64,000 nucleotides of DNA from Hyphomicrobiales bacterium. GTDB lineage: Bacteria > Pseudomonadota > Alphaproteobacteria > Rhizobiales > Beijerinckiaceae. This document shows positions 17,414 to 26,389 of this stretch, one piece after another. The translations under genes and the position numbers were made by a program. Location of the stretch: the NCBI GenBank assembly GCA_947455995.1, contig CANGQA010000004.1:18921-82920 (forward strand). The letters run 5' to 3'. Below the pieces are notes generated by a model. It ran no database searches, was not told where the DNA came from, and saw only the letters and a program-made list of their open reading frames with translations. Numbering within the stretch: the first letter of the stretch is position 1; the number at the start of each line of letters is the position of its first letter.

Positions 17414-18256
17414 ATGTCTTTGACAGTTTTTTTGATGGCACTGGGCAGTGCGGTTTTGCACGCGGTCTGGAACACTTTGGCCCGCAGCAGACCAGATCCC
17501 GGTTTCGGTTTTGCCGCCATGGTGGTCAGTGCGGGCGTCATCGGAATTCCTTTGTTGGCCTATGCTGGTCTGCCTGATTCCGATGCCTATGTCTGGCTCG
17601 GCTGTAGCTGTCTGTTCAATCTGGCGACCTTGCGCTTGACCATGATGGCCTATCGTTTGTTGCCTTTGTCGTTGGCCTATCCGATCTCGCGGGCAGCCGC
17701 CCCCTTGATCGTCACCTTCATCCAGATCGTGATCTTGGGCCAGGAGCACGTCGGTTTGGGAATTGTGCTCGGCATCGGGGTCATTTCCTTTGCGATTATG
17801 CTGTTGGCTGCCTCGGCCCGGACCGAGGAAAAGCTCGATCCCCGGGGGTTGATGTTCACGCTGGCTGCCGGTGTGTTTACGGCCATTGTCGTGGTGGTGG
17901 ATTCCATCGGCGTCAGGTTGAGCGGCAATACTTTGGGCTATGCAGCGGTGGCGGCGATTGTGAACGCGGTAACCCTGCCGATTCTGCTCGCCTTTGAAGG
18001 GGTGCATCCACGACAGCTTCTGAAAGGCAATAAACGGTTCGGCATGATGGGAGCCAGCGTATCTATGCTGTCTTACCTGTTGATTTTGCTGGCTTATCAG
18101 AACGGACCTGTTGCACCGTCATCGGCGATCAGGGAAACCAGCGTTGTGTTTGCGACCGCCTTTGCCGCCTTGCTGTTGGGCGAAACCATCGGCCGTCTGC
18201 GCTGGCTTGCAGTCGGGCTGACGTGTATCGGCATGGTGATTATCCGGATTGTCTGA
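17414..18256 (+). CDS. EamA (DMT superfamily) transporter
   Basis: 280 residues with about ten hydrophobic segments arranged as two EamA repeats. The first repeat has LHAVWNTLARS near the N-terminus and YPISRAAAPLIV at its end; the second ends with SSAIRETSVVFATAFAALLLGE, the usual conserved stretch before the last helix. It probably exports or imports a small metabolite. I chose the ATG at 17414 because the membrane domain begins there; an upstream reading to 17324 adds a basic, Cys-rich leader that looks like non-coding sequence. It is divergent from the gamma-glutamyltransferase operon and convergent with hrcA, whose stop codon directly abuts. Confidence 0.88.
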   Translation: MSLTVFLMALGSAVLHAVWNTLARSRPDPGFGFAAMVVSAGVIGIPLLAYAGLPDSDAYVWLGCSCLFNLATLRLTMMAYRLLPLSLAYPISRAAAPLIVTFIQIVILGQEHVGLGIVLGIGVISFAIMLLAASARTEEKLDPRGLMFTLAAGVFTAIVVVVDSIGVRLSGNTLGYAAVAAIVNAVTLPILLAFEGVHPRQLLKGNKRFGMMGASVSMLSYLLILLAYQNGPVAPSSAIRETSVVFATAFAALLLGETIGRLRWLAVGLTCIGMVIIRIV

Positions 18257-19348
18257 TCAGCCCGGATTTCGTGTCAGCATTTTTGAAATCACCCGCGCGG
18301 TAAAATCGACCATCGGCACGATGCGCGCATAATTGAGCCGCGTCGGACCGATCACGCCTAACACGCCAATGATTTTCTGCGAACCGTCCCGAAAAGGCGC
18401 AGCAATCACCGAGGAGCCGGACAGCGAGAACAATTTGTTCTCCGATCCAATATAAATGCGCACCCCGTCGCCGGTTTCAGCGCGTCCAATCAGGTCAACG
18501 AGTTCTTTCTGTGTTTCAATATCAGCAAAAAGCAGTCTGATCCGTTCGAGATCGCTCATGGCAGTCAGATCATCAAGCAAACGCGCCTGACCGCGTACGA
18601 TCAACTGGCGCGAGCTATCCTCCCCGGCCCAAACCGCCAATCCGGTTGAAACGAGCTTGGCGGTCAGGGTGTCGAGCTGTTGTTCGGCAGTGGTTCGAGC
18701 GGCCTCGATTTCCGAGCGAAGGTCATTGAGGGTGCGGCCGCGAATCCTGTCCGATAGATAATTGCTCGCCTGCATCATCGCAGACGCCGGAAGTCCGGCG
18801 GGCAGTTCGATGATACGGTTTTCAACCGATCCGTCCTCGCCTACGAGAATCGTCAAGGCACGGCCATGGTCGAGCCGGACAAATTCGATGTGGCGCAATG
18901 TGGTTATCACTTTTTGGGTGACCACGACCCCGGCACTGCGGGTCAGGCCGGATAGCATCTGCGAGGCTTCTGTCAGCATGGTTTCGAGCGATCCGGCATT
19001 GCCTGTGGCCCGGATTTCGCTCTCGATGCGCGTGCGGTCATCTTGCGAGACGTCGCCGGTTTCCATCATGGCATCAACGAAAAACCGCAATCCCTGTTCG
19101 GTCGGTAAACGGCCTGCGCTGGTATGGGGTGCATAAATCAGCCCTGCCGCTTCCAGGTCCGACATCACATTGCGGATCGAGGCGGGAGATAGCGGCAGTT
19201 GGAGCAATTTCGACAGGTGGCGTGATCCTACAGGCTCTCCCGAGTCCAGATAGCTCTCGACAATCCGCTTGAATATCTCGCGTGACCGTTGGTTGAGGTC
19301 AGACAGCTGGGCATTGGCAACGCCAGTCAAAGTCGGATGAATCGGCAC
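18257..19348 (-). CDS. hrcA: Heat-inducible transcription repressor HrcA
   Basis: 363 residues matching HrcA throughout. The N-terminal winged-helix part has [20 protein letters not shown] and [20 protein letters not shown]; then come the conserved [16 protein letters not shown] and, near the C-terminus, [17 protein letters not shown]. HrcA represses groESL-type operons through CIRCE elements. The start is a GTG at 19348 with a GAGGG ribosome-binding site. Unusually, grpE is not downstream: the next gene is the convergent EamA transporter, and the two stop codons abut in TGATCA. I found no CIRCE-like TTAGCACTC-N9-GAGTGCTAA in the upstream gap. Confidence 0.95.
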   Translation of the reverse strand: MPIHPTLTGVANAQLSDLNQRSREIFKRIVESYLDSGEPVGSRHLSKLLQLPLSPASIRNVMSDLEAAGLIYAPHTSAGRLPTEQGLRFFVDAMMETGDVSQDDRTRIESEIRATGNAGSLETMLTEASQMLSGLTRSAGVVVTQKVITTLRHIEFVRLDHGRALTILVGEDGSVENRIIELPAGLPASAMMQASNYLSDRIRGRTLNDLRSEIEAARTTAEQQLDTLTAKLVSTGLAVWAGEDSSRQLIVRGQARLLDDLTAMSDLERIRLLFADIETQKELVDLIGRAETGDGVRIYIGSENKLFSLSGSSVIAAPFRDGSQKIIGVLGVIGPTRLNYARIVPMVDFTARVISKMLTRNPG

Positions 19349-19548
19349 GATTATTCCCTCATGTGCGCAGGCACTGAGTGAAGATGAGGTTGATGACGGG
19401 AATAATCAAGCAGGCAATTGAAAAAGGCAGCATTGATGGGGCCGGCATAAAAATGATCGGGCTGCGGGAGCGAGCAGAAAAAGGACCGGTGATGTGAAGG
19501 GTGTCGCAAATGAAAAGCGGAATTCCGTTGACACTGCGGGGCATGATT

Positions 19549-19576
19549 TTGTTTCTTGCACATTGTTTCTTGCACA
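19549..19576. repeat. Perfect 14-bp tandem direct repeat
   Basis: TTGTTTCTTGCACA occurs twice with no spacing, at 19549-19562 and 19563-19576. The last unit contains the TTGCAC that could serve as a -35 element of the plus-strand promoter. The phase (14 bp) is not a full helical turn multiple, so it may be a replication-slippage duplication that doubled a -35 or activator site. Confidence 0.6.
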
Positions 19577-19599
19577 GCAAAGTGTCGACAGTATATATT
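19570..19599 (+). promoter_or_regulatory. Possible sigma-70 promoter of the Gfo/Idh/MocA gene
   Basis: TTGCAC at 19570-19575 and TATATT at 19594-19599 are separated by 18 nt; TATATA at 19592-19597 with 16 nt spacing is an alternative -10. The leader to the ATG at 19695 would be about 90 nt. Sequence match only. Confidence 0.4.
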
Positions 19600-19694
19600 G
19601 ATCTTGTTGGGGTTGGTCCAAACGATAAGACAGCTTTTCGTTCAGCGGGTCCTGCTGTTCGGTCTTAAGTTTCCAAATCAGAAAGGGTGGCTAG

Positions 19695-20693
19695 ATGACG
19701 GCGCAAAGCAGTTTGAAAGTGGCCTTCATCGGCGCATCGCATTGGCACCTATTTCTATACCTTGAGCCACTGCGCGAAGTTGCTGATGTCGACATTGTCG
19801 CCATGAGTGATCCTGATCCACAGATCATCAATGATCTGGCCCGCAAAAATGAATGTAGGGCTTTTACAGATTATCGGGATCTGTGTGCCGTTATGCGCCC
19901 TGATTTTGTTATCGTGCTTGGCAAGCACAGTGAGATGGTTGAGACCGCTCTTTTTCTGATTGGTGAGGGCATTCCGTTTGCGATTGAAAAGCCGTGTGGC
20001 CTCGATCAGCAGCAAATCCTCGAAATAGCCGCTTTGGCTCAGAAAAAGAGCCATTTTGCAGCTGTGCCATTGGTGTTTCGCCACGGCGACTATTTCAAAC
20101 GGCTGCAAGATCTGAGTGTGCAGGGTGTGCACTATCTCTCGTTTCGTTTTATTGCGGGCCTGGCCTCACGCTACATCAATGCCAAATGCGCGTGGATGCT
20201 CGATCCGGTAACGGCTGGCGGCGGGTGCAATATCAATTTGGGTATTCACTTTTATGATATTTGCCATTGCCTGTTTGGTGATGAGGCAGAGGTTAAAAGC
20301 GCCAGCATGTCCAATGCCGCTTGGGGCTATCCGGTTGAGGATTATGCCTTGGTCAGCATCGGACGTGGACGGGCCTTGTGTACCATTGAAACAGGTTATC
20401 TGTTTCCAGCACCAACCAATCATTTTGATATGCATTATTCGGCACGTTTCGGGCAGGATTACCTCGTGGCCCATGATCCCGAGACCATCGAAATGACCAA
20501 TAATGATGGCAAGAGCCAGAAGATGGCGTGCCAAACCACCAATGTGCCTCATTATCGCACATTTGTGCATGATGTCATCCGGAGGGTGCGCGAAGGAAAA
20601 CCGCCTTTGGCCTCTGTGCCGGATATGGTGCCGATCATGCGGCTGGTTGACCAATCATATCGTTTGGCCAATCCACGTTTGGTGGCCCGTTAG
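19695..20693 (+). CDS. Gfo/Idh/MocA family oxidoreductase
   Basis: 332 residues. The N-terminal Rossmann domain starts with LKVAFIGASHWH (the glycine motif is GxxHWH-like, less canonical than GxGxxG) and contains the family EKP motif at 98-100, where the Lys is usually catalytic. The C-terminal alpha/beta domain includes WMLDPVTAGGGCNINLGIHFYDICHCLFG, with the H-x3-D pair typical of the family. Members oxidise or reduce sugars, inositols or related carbonyls with NAD(P). No obvious operon partner; the CoA ligase gene is convergent 58 nt further on. Substrate unknown. Confidence 0.88.
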   Translation: MTAQSSLKVAFIGASHWHLFLYLEPLREVADVDIVAMSDPDPQIINDLARKNECRAFTDYRDLCAVMRPDFVIVLGKHSEMVETALFLIGEGIPFAIEKPCGLDQQQILEIAALAQKKSHFAAVPLVFRHGDYFKRLQDLSVQGVHYLSFRFIAGLASRYINAKCAWMLDPVTAGGGCNINLGIHFYDICHCLFGDEAEVKSASMSNAAWGYPVEDYALVSIGRGRALCTIETGYLFPAPTNHFDMHYSARFGQDYLVAHDPETIEMTNNDGKSQKMACQTTNVPHYRTFVHDVIRRVREGKPPLASVPDMVPIMRLVDQSYRLANPRLVAR

Positions 20694-20751
20694 GAACCAA
20701 GGTTTTTTACGAAGGTTTCTTGCCTTTAAAGCTCAGAATTGCTGCCGCTTT

Positions 20752-22335
20752 TCATGATTTTGTAAAAAACTCATGGAGTTTATTTTTTTGTACCTTGCCC
20801 GTGACAGTCAATGGTAAGTCAGTTTCGTTGAGAAAAATGTATTGGCGCGGGCATTTATAGGCAGCCATTTCTTGCCGGGCAAATTCTTCCAATACGGAGC
20901 GCTCTACAGGAATTTTTGGATTTTGAATGATTACGGCCCCGATTATTTCATCGCGAACGCTATCCTGCACGCCGACGACATAGGCAATGCGCACGGCAGG
21001 ATGCTTCATGAGCACCTCTTCGACCTCGACCGGTGAAACATTGATGCCACCCGTCTTGATCATTTCCTTGATGCGACCCCGGAAATGCAAATTGCGGTTG
21101 TCGTCGAGGAAGCCGATATCGCCCGTGCAAAAATAACCGTTCTCGTCAAAGGCAGCGAGATTTTTGTCTTCGTCCTTGTAATAGCCGATGGTCACATAGC
21201 CCTTGATCCGGATTTCGCCGATCTCGTTGGGCCCAAGCACTTTTCCTGTCGCTTCCTCGACAATCCGCATATCGACACCGGGTAAAGGTTCACCGACAGT
21301 GGTCAGGCGCTGTTCCAGCGGCATACGGTAATCGGTGACATTGCAATTGCCATAGCTTTCGGTCAGGCCGTAAATATTGCAGATGTCTTTGGCACCCCAG
21401 CTCAGGATCCGCGCGAATTGCTCGGGCGTGCCGATGGTGCCACCACCCCGCATGCAACTGAGATCGTATCGGGAGCGCTCTGGATGTTCCTCGATGGCTT
21501 GTGCCATATTGGGTGTACCGTAATACATCGTGCAGCGTTCGCTATCGATAATGCGCAATGCCTCGCCTGCTTCGAAATGGTTTTGCAACACAATGCATGC
21601 GCCATGGGTGAGGATATTGAACAAGGCATTTTCACAGCCCAATCCCCAAAACAGCGAGACTGCAAGCCACAATTTATCGCGTTCGGTCACGCCCATGCGT
21701 TCGCCGATATGCCACATGTTTTCGATCAGGGCATAATGCTGCAGTTGCACCCCTTTGGGCGTCGAGGTCGAGCCGGAGGTATAAAGAATATAGCTTACAT
21801 CCTCCGGGCGGACGGCATCTGCCATATGCTGGATCGTTGCATCATCGATGAGCGTCCCGCGTTGCGGAATTTCATCATAGGACAGGGCCGTTTTGTATGT
21901 TGCCTTGGGATATTGGACGATCCATTCCAAGGCTGGCAGGTTGTCATGATGCGGTTCCAATTCGCCCAACATGGCTGTGTAATTGGATTTGAGAAAATGG
22001 TCGCTGGTGATCAGCATACGGGTATCGGAATGGTTGATCAGGTACTTCAACTCTCGATCCGTTACCCATGTGTTCAAGCCAACCATGATGGCCCCCAGCG
22101 AACAAATGGCAAGATCGGCAATAATCCATTCGGCATGGTTGCCCATCAGAATGGCAACCTTGTCACCTTTGCGGATGCCCGTAGCGTAAAGACCTTTTGC
22201 AAAGTCATGCACGGCCTCGCGCAGTTGCGGATAGGTGTAGCGTTTTGCCCCGTCGACAATGGCCTCGCGCTCCGGCCAGCGATTCGCCAATGCATCCAGT
22301 AAGGCGGGAATGGTTCTGGCTGTCGGCATCTGCAT
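20752..22335 (-). CDS. Class I adenylate-forming enzyme, acyl-CoA synthetase-like
   Basis: 527 residues. ANL-superfamily motifs are in order: the P-loop YILYTSGSTSTPKGV (A3), IYGLTESYGNCNVTDYRMP (A5), TGDIGFLDDNRNLHFRGRIKEMI (A7/A8) and LPLTVTGKVQKNKL with the catalytic Lys (A10). It should activate a carboxylic acid to an acyl-CoA through an acyl-AMP. A GTGAGGG ribosome-binding site supports ATG 22335. The neighbours (MmgE/PrpD, thiolase-fold pairs, alcohol dehydrogenase) suggest that it primes a beta-oxidation- or aldol-cleavage-like pathway for an unknown acid. The downstream partner on the minus strand is none; the gene ends convergent to the Gfo/Idh gene. Confidence 0.9.
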   Translation of the reverse strand: MQMPTARTIPALLDALANRWPEREAIVDGAKRYTYPQLREAVHDFAKGLYATGIRKGDKVAILMGNHAEWIIADLAICSLGAIMVGLNTWVTDRELKYLINHSDTRMLITSDHFLKSNYTAMLGELEPHHDNLPALEWIVQYPKATYKTALSYDEIPQRGTLIDDATIQHMADAVRPEDVSYILYTSGSTSTPKGVQLQHYALIENMWHIGERMGVTERDKLWLAVSLFWGLGCENALFNILTHGACIVLQNHFEAGEALRIIDSERCTMYYGTPNMAQAIEEHPERSRYDLSCMRGGGTIGTPEQFARILSWGAKDICNIYGLTESYGNCNVTDYRMPLEQRLTTVGEPLPGVDMRIVEEATGKVLGPNEIGEIRIKGYVTIGYYKDEDKNLAAFDENGYFCTGDIGFLDDNRNLHFRGRIKEMIKTGGINVSPVEVEEVLMKHPAVRIAYVVGVQDSVRDEIIGAVIIQNPKIPVERSVLEEFARQEMAAYKCPRQYIFLNETDLPLTVTGKVQKNKLHEFFTKS

Positions 22336-22573
22336 AAAGAATCCCTCACTGTCAGGGTAGATTGAAACCACAATTTTGGTGGCAAGCATGGCACCATGGA
22401 CAGGCGTTCACAATCGCTATGGTGGCAATATGCATCAAGAACAAGCATAACAGCTATTCATTCGCCGGTGCTTTTTATAAAGCCCAATGGGGGCATGATA
22501 GAGGTTGCGAGAAGCACACGTTGCGGCCCTATGCATCCGGTCAAGCAGCGCTTTGGTGAGGAGAGCAATAAAC

Positions 22574-23455
22574 ATGGTCACAATCACCGCCGTCGGCGAT
22601 GTCACAATGGTCCTCGGTGAAGGGCCTGTCTGGAATGCCAGTGACGAGCGGCTTTACATGATTGATTGTGTAGGAAGCCGGATGGCAGCCTATGCCCCTG
22701 CAACCGGCCAGACAGAGGTCTGGTCTTTGCCTGAATATCCGGGCTCATATGCTTTCATGCCTGATGGCGATGTGCTGATGGCCTTTAGGCGCAAACTGGC
22801 GCGGTTGCGACTGGGGCACGGTCAAGCCGTTATTGTCACAGAGATTGATAGCGGGATTGATTTCGAGGTCGAGCGCATCAATGACGGTGCAAGTGACGCG
22901 CAAGGCCGCTTTTGGTTCGGGACCATGGATCGGCGTCTGAAACAGCCGATAGGCCATCTCTATTGCGCGGGCCTCGACGGACGGGTTTCAAGACAAGGGG
23001 ACGGGATCGTATTGTCTAACGGCATCGCTTGGAACCAGACTCAAACGGTTCTTTATCATTGTGATTCCGGGCCTGGTGTCATCTATGCCTATGATTTCGA
23101 CGCTGCGACAGGACAAGCTGGAAATCAGCGGGTGTTTGCGGGATTGCGCGAGGGACATTCAAGCCCCGATGGGTGCACTTTGGATACGCAAGGCGGCTTG
23201 TGGGTGGTCGAAGTGGGGGCCGGACGATTGGTGCGTTTCAATCCGGATGGAACAGTTGAGCGTCGTCTGGATGTGCCTGTGACCCGCCCTACCGCGCTGG
23301 CTTTCGGTGGCCCGGACATGGCAACCCTTTTCATGACCTCCATGACCTACGATCTCAGCGATGCCGAGCGCCAGGCCCAGCCAGACGCCGGACGGTTATT
23401 CGCCATCACCGGAACAGGTTGTACAGGCGTAGCCCGTCCGCTCTATCGGGGGTGA
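22574..23455 (+). CDS. SMP-30/gluconolactonase/LRE family protein
   Basis: 293 residues forming a six-bladed beta-propeller of the SMP-30 type. Family marks are LGEGPVWNASDERLYMID with the metal-binding Glu, INDGASDAQGRFWFGTMD with Asn and Asp ligands, LSNGIAWNQTQTVLYHCDSG and SPDGCTLDTQGGLWVVEVGAG. Members hydrolyse sugar lactones or related cyclic esters with a divalent metal. A GAGGAGAG ribosome-binding site fixes the ATG at 22574. It is divergent from the CoA ligase and its stop lies 9 nt from the stop of the MmgE/PrpD gene. Confidence 0.9.
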   Translation: MVTITAVGDVTMVLGEGPVWNASDERLYMIDCVGSRMAAYAPATGQTEVWSLPEYPGSYAFMPDGDVLMAFRRKLARLRLGHGQAVIVTEIDSGIDFEVERINDGASDAQGRFWFGTMDRRLKQPIGHLYCAGLDGRVSRQGDGIVLSNGIAWNQTQTVLYHCDSGPGVIYAYDFDAATGQAGNQRVFAGLREGHSSPDGCTLDTQGGLWVVEVGAGRLVRFNPDGTVERRLDVPVTRPTALAFGGPDMATLFMTSMTYDLSDAERQAQPDAGRLFAITGTGCTGVARPLYRG

Positions 23456-23464
23456 CGGTCAGGC

Positions 23465-24817
23465 CTAGCGGGTGCGACAAAGGGCTGTGAGCGAATTCAG
23501 ATTCTCCAGTGTGTCCAACTGATCCAGCATGCTCAGGACAGCATTTGCCGTAGCTGCTCCGCTGGTTTGGGTGACAGAGCGCAATAAACGTTCATGGACC
23601 ATATCGGTGCTGGCGGGCACCACATCATCCTGCTCCATGTGCAATGTATTGCCGTTGCGCAGAGTAATGGACAGGCTTGTGCCTTGCTTGGCGGGAAAAG
23701 CCGATGTGTAGCCGGCTGTGCTTTGCAGATCTGTCACGTCGATCAGCCGTTTGATATCGGGGTTGTCGAGCTGGTGATAGTTATCCTCGGTAATCCGGCC
23801 GTTGGCCAGCACGGCTGCTGTGGAAAACACAATGCTCATCTTGGCTTGAAGCGCACGCTCGAATGGTCCTTTGGCATTGCAGCCCGGATAGTGCAGAGCA
23901 GCATCCGACACCCGGATCGAGATTGCAATGATATCCTGTGCCGCAATTGATTGGTTCTGCGTCAGTGTCAGTGCGCATTGGCTGGCTGTTTGGGCATAAT
24001 TACAGGCCGGGGCGGGCTTGTGGTAGACGTTCATGATATCGGCCTGACCTTCGGGAAAAAGCATAATTCCATTCGGGGCCGCACGGCGTGCGAAACTGGC
24101 AAAAAGACCTGCCTCGCCCTCCAGAATATGCTCGGATGCTTCGGCACCGCCTTGTGCCAGGCGAACGGCAGTTATAGCGCTGCGCGCCGCAAATCCCGGG
24201 TGGAAATACATATCGCTGCTGCCGCTATGGGGCCATTGGTTAAGCCCTCCTGCCTGATTGGCCGCCAGAGCCAGAGCCGACACGGTCTGATCCTCGGTCA
24301 AGCCGAGCAAGCGTGCAGCACCCAAGGCTGCACCAATCGGCGTTGTAAGGCCGGTCGGCCTGAAAAGCCGCGCCAGTTCCTTGTCGAACAATACGCGGCC
24401 CAATCGCGCTCCGGCCTCATAAGACAAGATAGCGGCATCCAGCAATTGCCGGCCAGTAACGGGTACAATTTCAGACAGGGCGAGCAGACACGACCAGACC
24501 ACCACGCCATGATGGCTATTGCTTGCTGCATGCATATCTTCGCGCACCAGTCCGTGCGCCATGACCGCATTGGCAAAAGCGGCATCCATGGCACTGGCTT
24601 GCAGGGGTGAGGCCAGTATCGTGCAACCCTTTGGCAAGACAGTCGCCAAGGCCTTGGCCTGCTGGCTCCACGGCAAATCACGCGCTTCAAAAATACAGGA
24701 AAGGAAATCGGCCAGACAAAGCTGTGCTTTCTCGCGCGGTTCCGGTCCAAGTGTTGTGATGTCGGTTGAGTGTGCCATGCGCGCCATCTGTCGCGTCAAG
24801 CTCGGAGCTATGCTCAT
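23465..24817 (-). CDS. MmgE/PrpD family protein
   Basis: 450 residues typical of the MmgE/PrpD (2-methylcitrate dehydratase-like) family: the all-helical N-terminal domain with FANAVMAHGLVREDMH, GAALGAARLLGLTEDQTVSALALAANQAGG, and the C-terminal alpha/beta domain. The His-Asp pair expected after the AHGL segment is represented by a modified EDMHAASNSHHG. Members dehydrate methylcitrate or isomerise related acids (iminodisuccinate epimerase, cis-aconitate decarboxylase), so the reaction cannot be fixed. A GAGGTGATCCG ribosome-binding site supports ATG 24817. It follows the DUF35 and thiolase genes on the same strand, 16 nt downstream. Confidence 0.88.
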   Translation of the reverse strand: MSIAPSLTRQMARMAHSTDITTLGPEPREKAQLCLADFLSCIFEARDLPWSQQAKALATVLPKGCTILASPLQASAMDAAFANAVMAHGLVREDMHAASNSHHGVVVWSCLLALSEIVPVTGRQLLDAAILSYEAGARLGRVLFDKELARLFRPTGLTTPIGAALGAARLLGLTEDQTVSALALAANQAGGLNQWPHSGSSDMYFHPGFAARSAITAVRLAQGGAEASEHILEGEAGLFASFARRAAPNGIMLFPEGQADIMNVYHKPAPACNYAQTASQCALTLTQNQSIAAQDIIAISIRVSDAALHYPGCNAKGPFERALQAKMSIVFSTAAVLANGRITEDNYHQLDNPDIKRLIDVTDLQSTAGYTSAFPAKQGTSLSITLRNGNTLHMEQDDVVPASTDMVHERLLRSVTQTSGAATANAVLSMLDQLDTLENLNSLTALCRTR

Positions 24818-24833
24818 CGGATCACCTCGCAGA

Positions 24834-25247
24834 CTAGGCCGGTTTAAACTTGACCAGAGTGACGTCGTCCGTGACGGCTTCAAAGACGGCCTTTACCCGT
24901 GTACCGATTTTGGGCGGCACACGCATGTCTACCATATTGGCAAACAGTTTTGGTCCTTCATCAAGCTCGATCACGACAACCACATAGGGCATGTCGGTGG
25001 CAAAGCCTGGAAAATAGGTTTTATGGAACCGTGTCCATGACCAGACGGTGCCATTTCCGGATGCGCAGATCCAGTGGCGTCTGTCGCTGCCGCAATGGGG
25101 ACAGGTTGAAAATGTCTGGTAACGGATATGATTGCAATCGTCACATGCGAGCAGACGCAATTCATGTTCTCTGGTCCCTTCCCAATAGGTTCGGTTGTGC
25201 CGGTCGATCACGGGCAGGGGTTTGGCGTGGCCAGTAGATGGGATCAT
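24834..25247 (-). CDS. Zn-ribbon/OB-fold DUF35 protein, partner of the adjacent thiolase-fold protein
   Basis: 137 residues. A four-Cys zinc ribbon (C35, C38, C49, C52: LACDDCNH and STCPHCGS) is followed by an OB-fold domain (FHKTYFPGFATDMPYVVVVIELDEG). DUF35 proteins are obligate partners of thiolase-fold lipid-transfer proteins; the ChsH2 DUF35 domain with Ltp2 forms the retro-aldolase of steroid side-chain degradation. The ATG at 25247 overlaps the thiolase stop by 4 nt (ATGA), as expected for a complex made in equal amounts. A longer upstream reading lies inside the thiolase gene. Confidence 0.9.
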   Translation of the reverse strand: MIPSTGHAKPLPVIDRHNRTYWEGTREHELRLLACDDCNHIRYQTFSTCPHCGSDRRHWICASGNGTVWSWTRFHKTYFPGFATDMPYVVVVIELDEGPKLFANMVDMRVPPKIGTRVKAVFEAVTDDVTLVKFKPA

Positions 25248-26389
25248 CGCGGTAAAACTCCATAGATGATCGAGGTGCATATGGGAGCGGCAGCCATATA
25301 TTGGATTAATTCGGCATTCTCGACTTGTCGGTCGCCGCATTCCCCCCTGATCTGGCGCACAGCTTCGACATTCAAAGCCCAGCCTTGCATATAGCTTTCA
25401 GAGAGATGGCCTCCGCTTGTATTGGCAGGAAAACGCCCTCCTAGCCGCAAATGTCCTTCTTTCACCCAAGGTCCGCTTTCGCCGATCGGGCAAAACCCGT
25501 AGCCCTCCAGAGAAAATAAAACAGTCGGGGTGAAGTTGTCGTAGATCATCAGGGCATTGAGTTCGTCACGCGAGCAATCGGCCTGTTTATAGATCCGCTT
25601 GCTGATGGATTGCATCGGCTTTCGCCAGAAGTCATCTGGTGGCATTGAGCTGTCTGCCAAGGCGGTGGCCTGTTCGACGCCACGGATGTAGACGGGCTTT
25701 TTCCGGCAGTCTTTCGCACGGTCTTGCGACGTGATGATCAGTGCAACACCGCCATCATTGATCAGGCAGTAATCGAACAGATGCAGCGGTTCGCAAATGA
25801 AGCGTGAATTCTGGTGGGTTTCGATGCTGATGGGATCGCGCATCACTGCTTGCGGATTGAGACTGGCATGCTGACGGAAGGTGACGGCAATTTCTGCGAG
25901 TTGTGCGCTGGTGGTGCCATAGAGGGCAGAATGGCGTTCAAACAACATGGCGTGTAATGCGCCGGGTGATGTCATGCCGTAGGGGAACCATTGGCCAGCG
26001 CCACCAGAGCCGTATTGGTCGCCTTCACCGCCATAACGGTCGTGGCTGCTGCGCCCATTATTGCCATAAACAATCGCCACCACGCTGGCCATTCCGGTGG
26101 CTATTGCCATGGCGGCCTGTTGGATGGCAATGCCTGCCATGCGTCCTTGTCCCGGTAATTGCGCGGTAAAGCGCGGGTTGATTCCGAGCATTTCGCCGAA
26201 CCGCTGATAGTCGCCAATCCGGCTGACGATCAGGCCGTCCAAATCCCCCAGTGCCAGCCCTGAATCCGACAGGGCTTCCTTGAGTGCCCAGGCGCCAAGA
26301 TCATATTGATCATATTCCGGCAATCGGCCGTAAGGTGTCGTGCCGACACCTACAATGGCTGGCCTTCCTGCCAGGCTGGTTATGCTCAT
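25244..26389 (-). CDS. Thiolase-fold protein (SCP-x/Ltp2-like) lacking the usual nucleophile cysteine
   Basis: 381 residues with the thiolase fold: PAIVGVGTTPYGRLP at the N-terminus, the central LFERHSALYGTTSAQLAEIA, FDYCLINDGGVALII and the C-terminal GRFPANTSGGHLSESYMQGW. In thiolases the segment around residues 79-95 has a C-x-S-G motif; here it reads GQGRMAGIAIQQA with no Cys. Such homologues, paired with a DUF35 protein, include the Ltp2 aldolase, which uses Tyr residues; Tyr is present in the SESYMQG loop. I infer a C-C lyase or acyl-binding enzyme and not a classical thiolase. GAGGAGGATCTGC precedes ATG 26389. Confidence 0.88.
   Translation of the reverse strand: MSITSLAGRPAIVGVGTTPYGRLPEYDQYDLGAWALKEALSDSGLALGDLDGLIVSRIGDYQRFGEMLGINPRFTAQLPGQGRMAGIAIQQAAMAIATGMASVVAIVYGNNGRSSHDRYGGEGDQYGSGGAGQWFPYGMTSPGALHAMLFERHSALYGTTSAQLAEIAVTFRQHASLNPQAVMRDPISIETHQNSRFICEPLHLFDYCLINDGGVALIITSQDRAKDCRKKPVYIRGVEQATALADSSMPPDDFWRKPMQSISKRIYKQADCSRDELNALMIYDNFTPTVLFSLEGYGFCPIGESGPWVKEGHLRLGGRFPANTSGGHLSESYMQGWALNVEAVRQIRGECGDRQVENAELIQYMAAAPICTSIIYGVLPR

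Larger units (their letters stand above)
19349..19694. other. Divergent intergenic region hrcA / Gfo-Idh-MocA gene
   Basis: 346 nt without a credible gene. It contains a perfect 14-bp tandem repeat (19549-19576) and a promoter-like pair of hexamers for the plus strand (19570-19599). No CIRCE element and no obvious hairpin of terminator quality were seen. Small open frames on the minus strand here overlap one another in all frames and look random. Confidence 0.5.

Noticed and set aside
19349..19694. CIRCE element for hrcA autoregulation
   Set aside because: A CACTGAGTG string near 19371 looks similar at first, but the TTAGCACTC-N9-GAGTGCTAA pattern is not there.
20694..20751. Terminator between the Gfo/Idh and CoA ligase genes
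   Set aside because: There are T-runs (GGTTTTTTAC), but only a very short AACC/GGTT stem, which is not enough to call a terminator.
21418..22302. Plus-strand open frame of 294 codons
   Set aside because: Antisense to the CoA ligase, whose adenylation motifs are complete.
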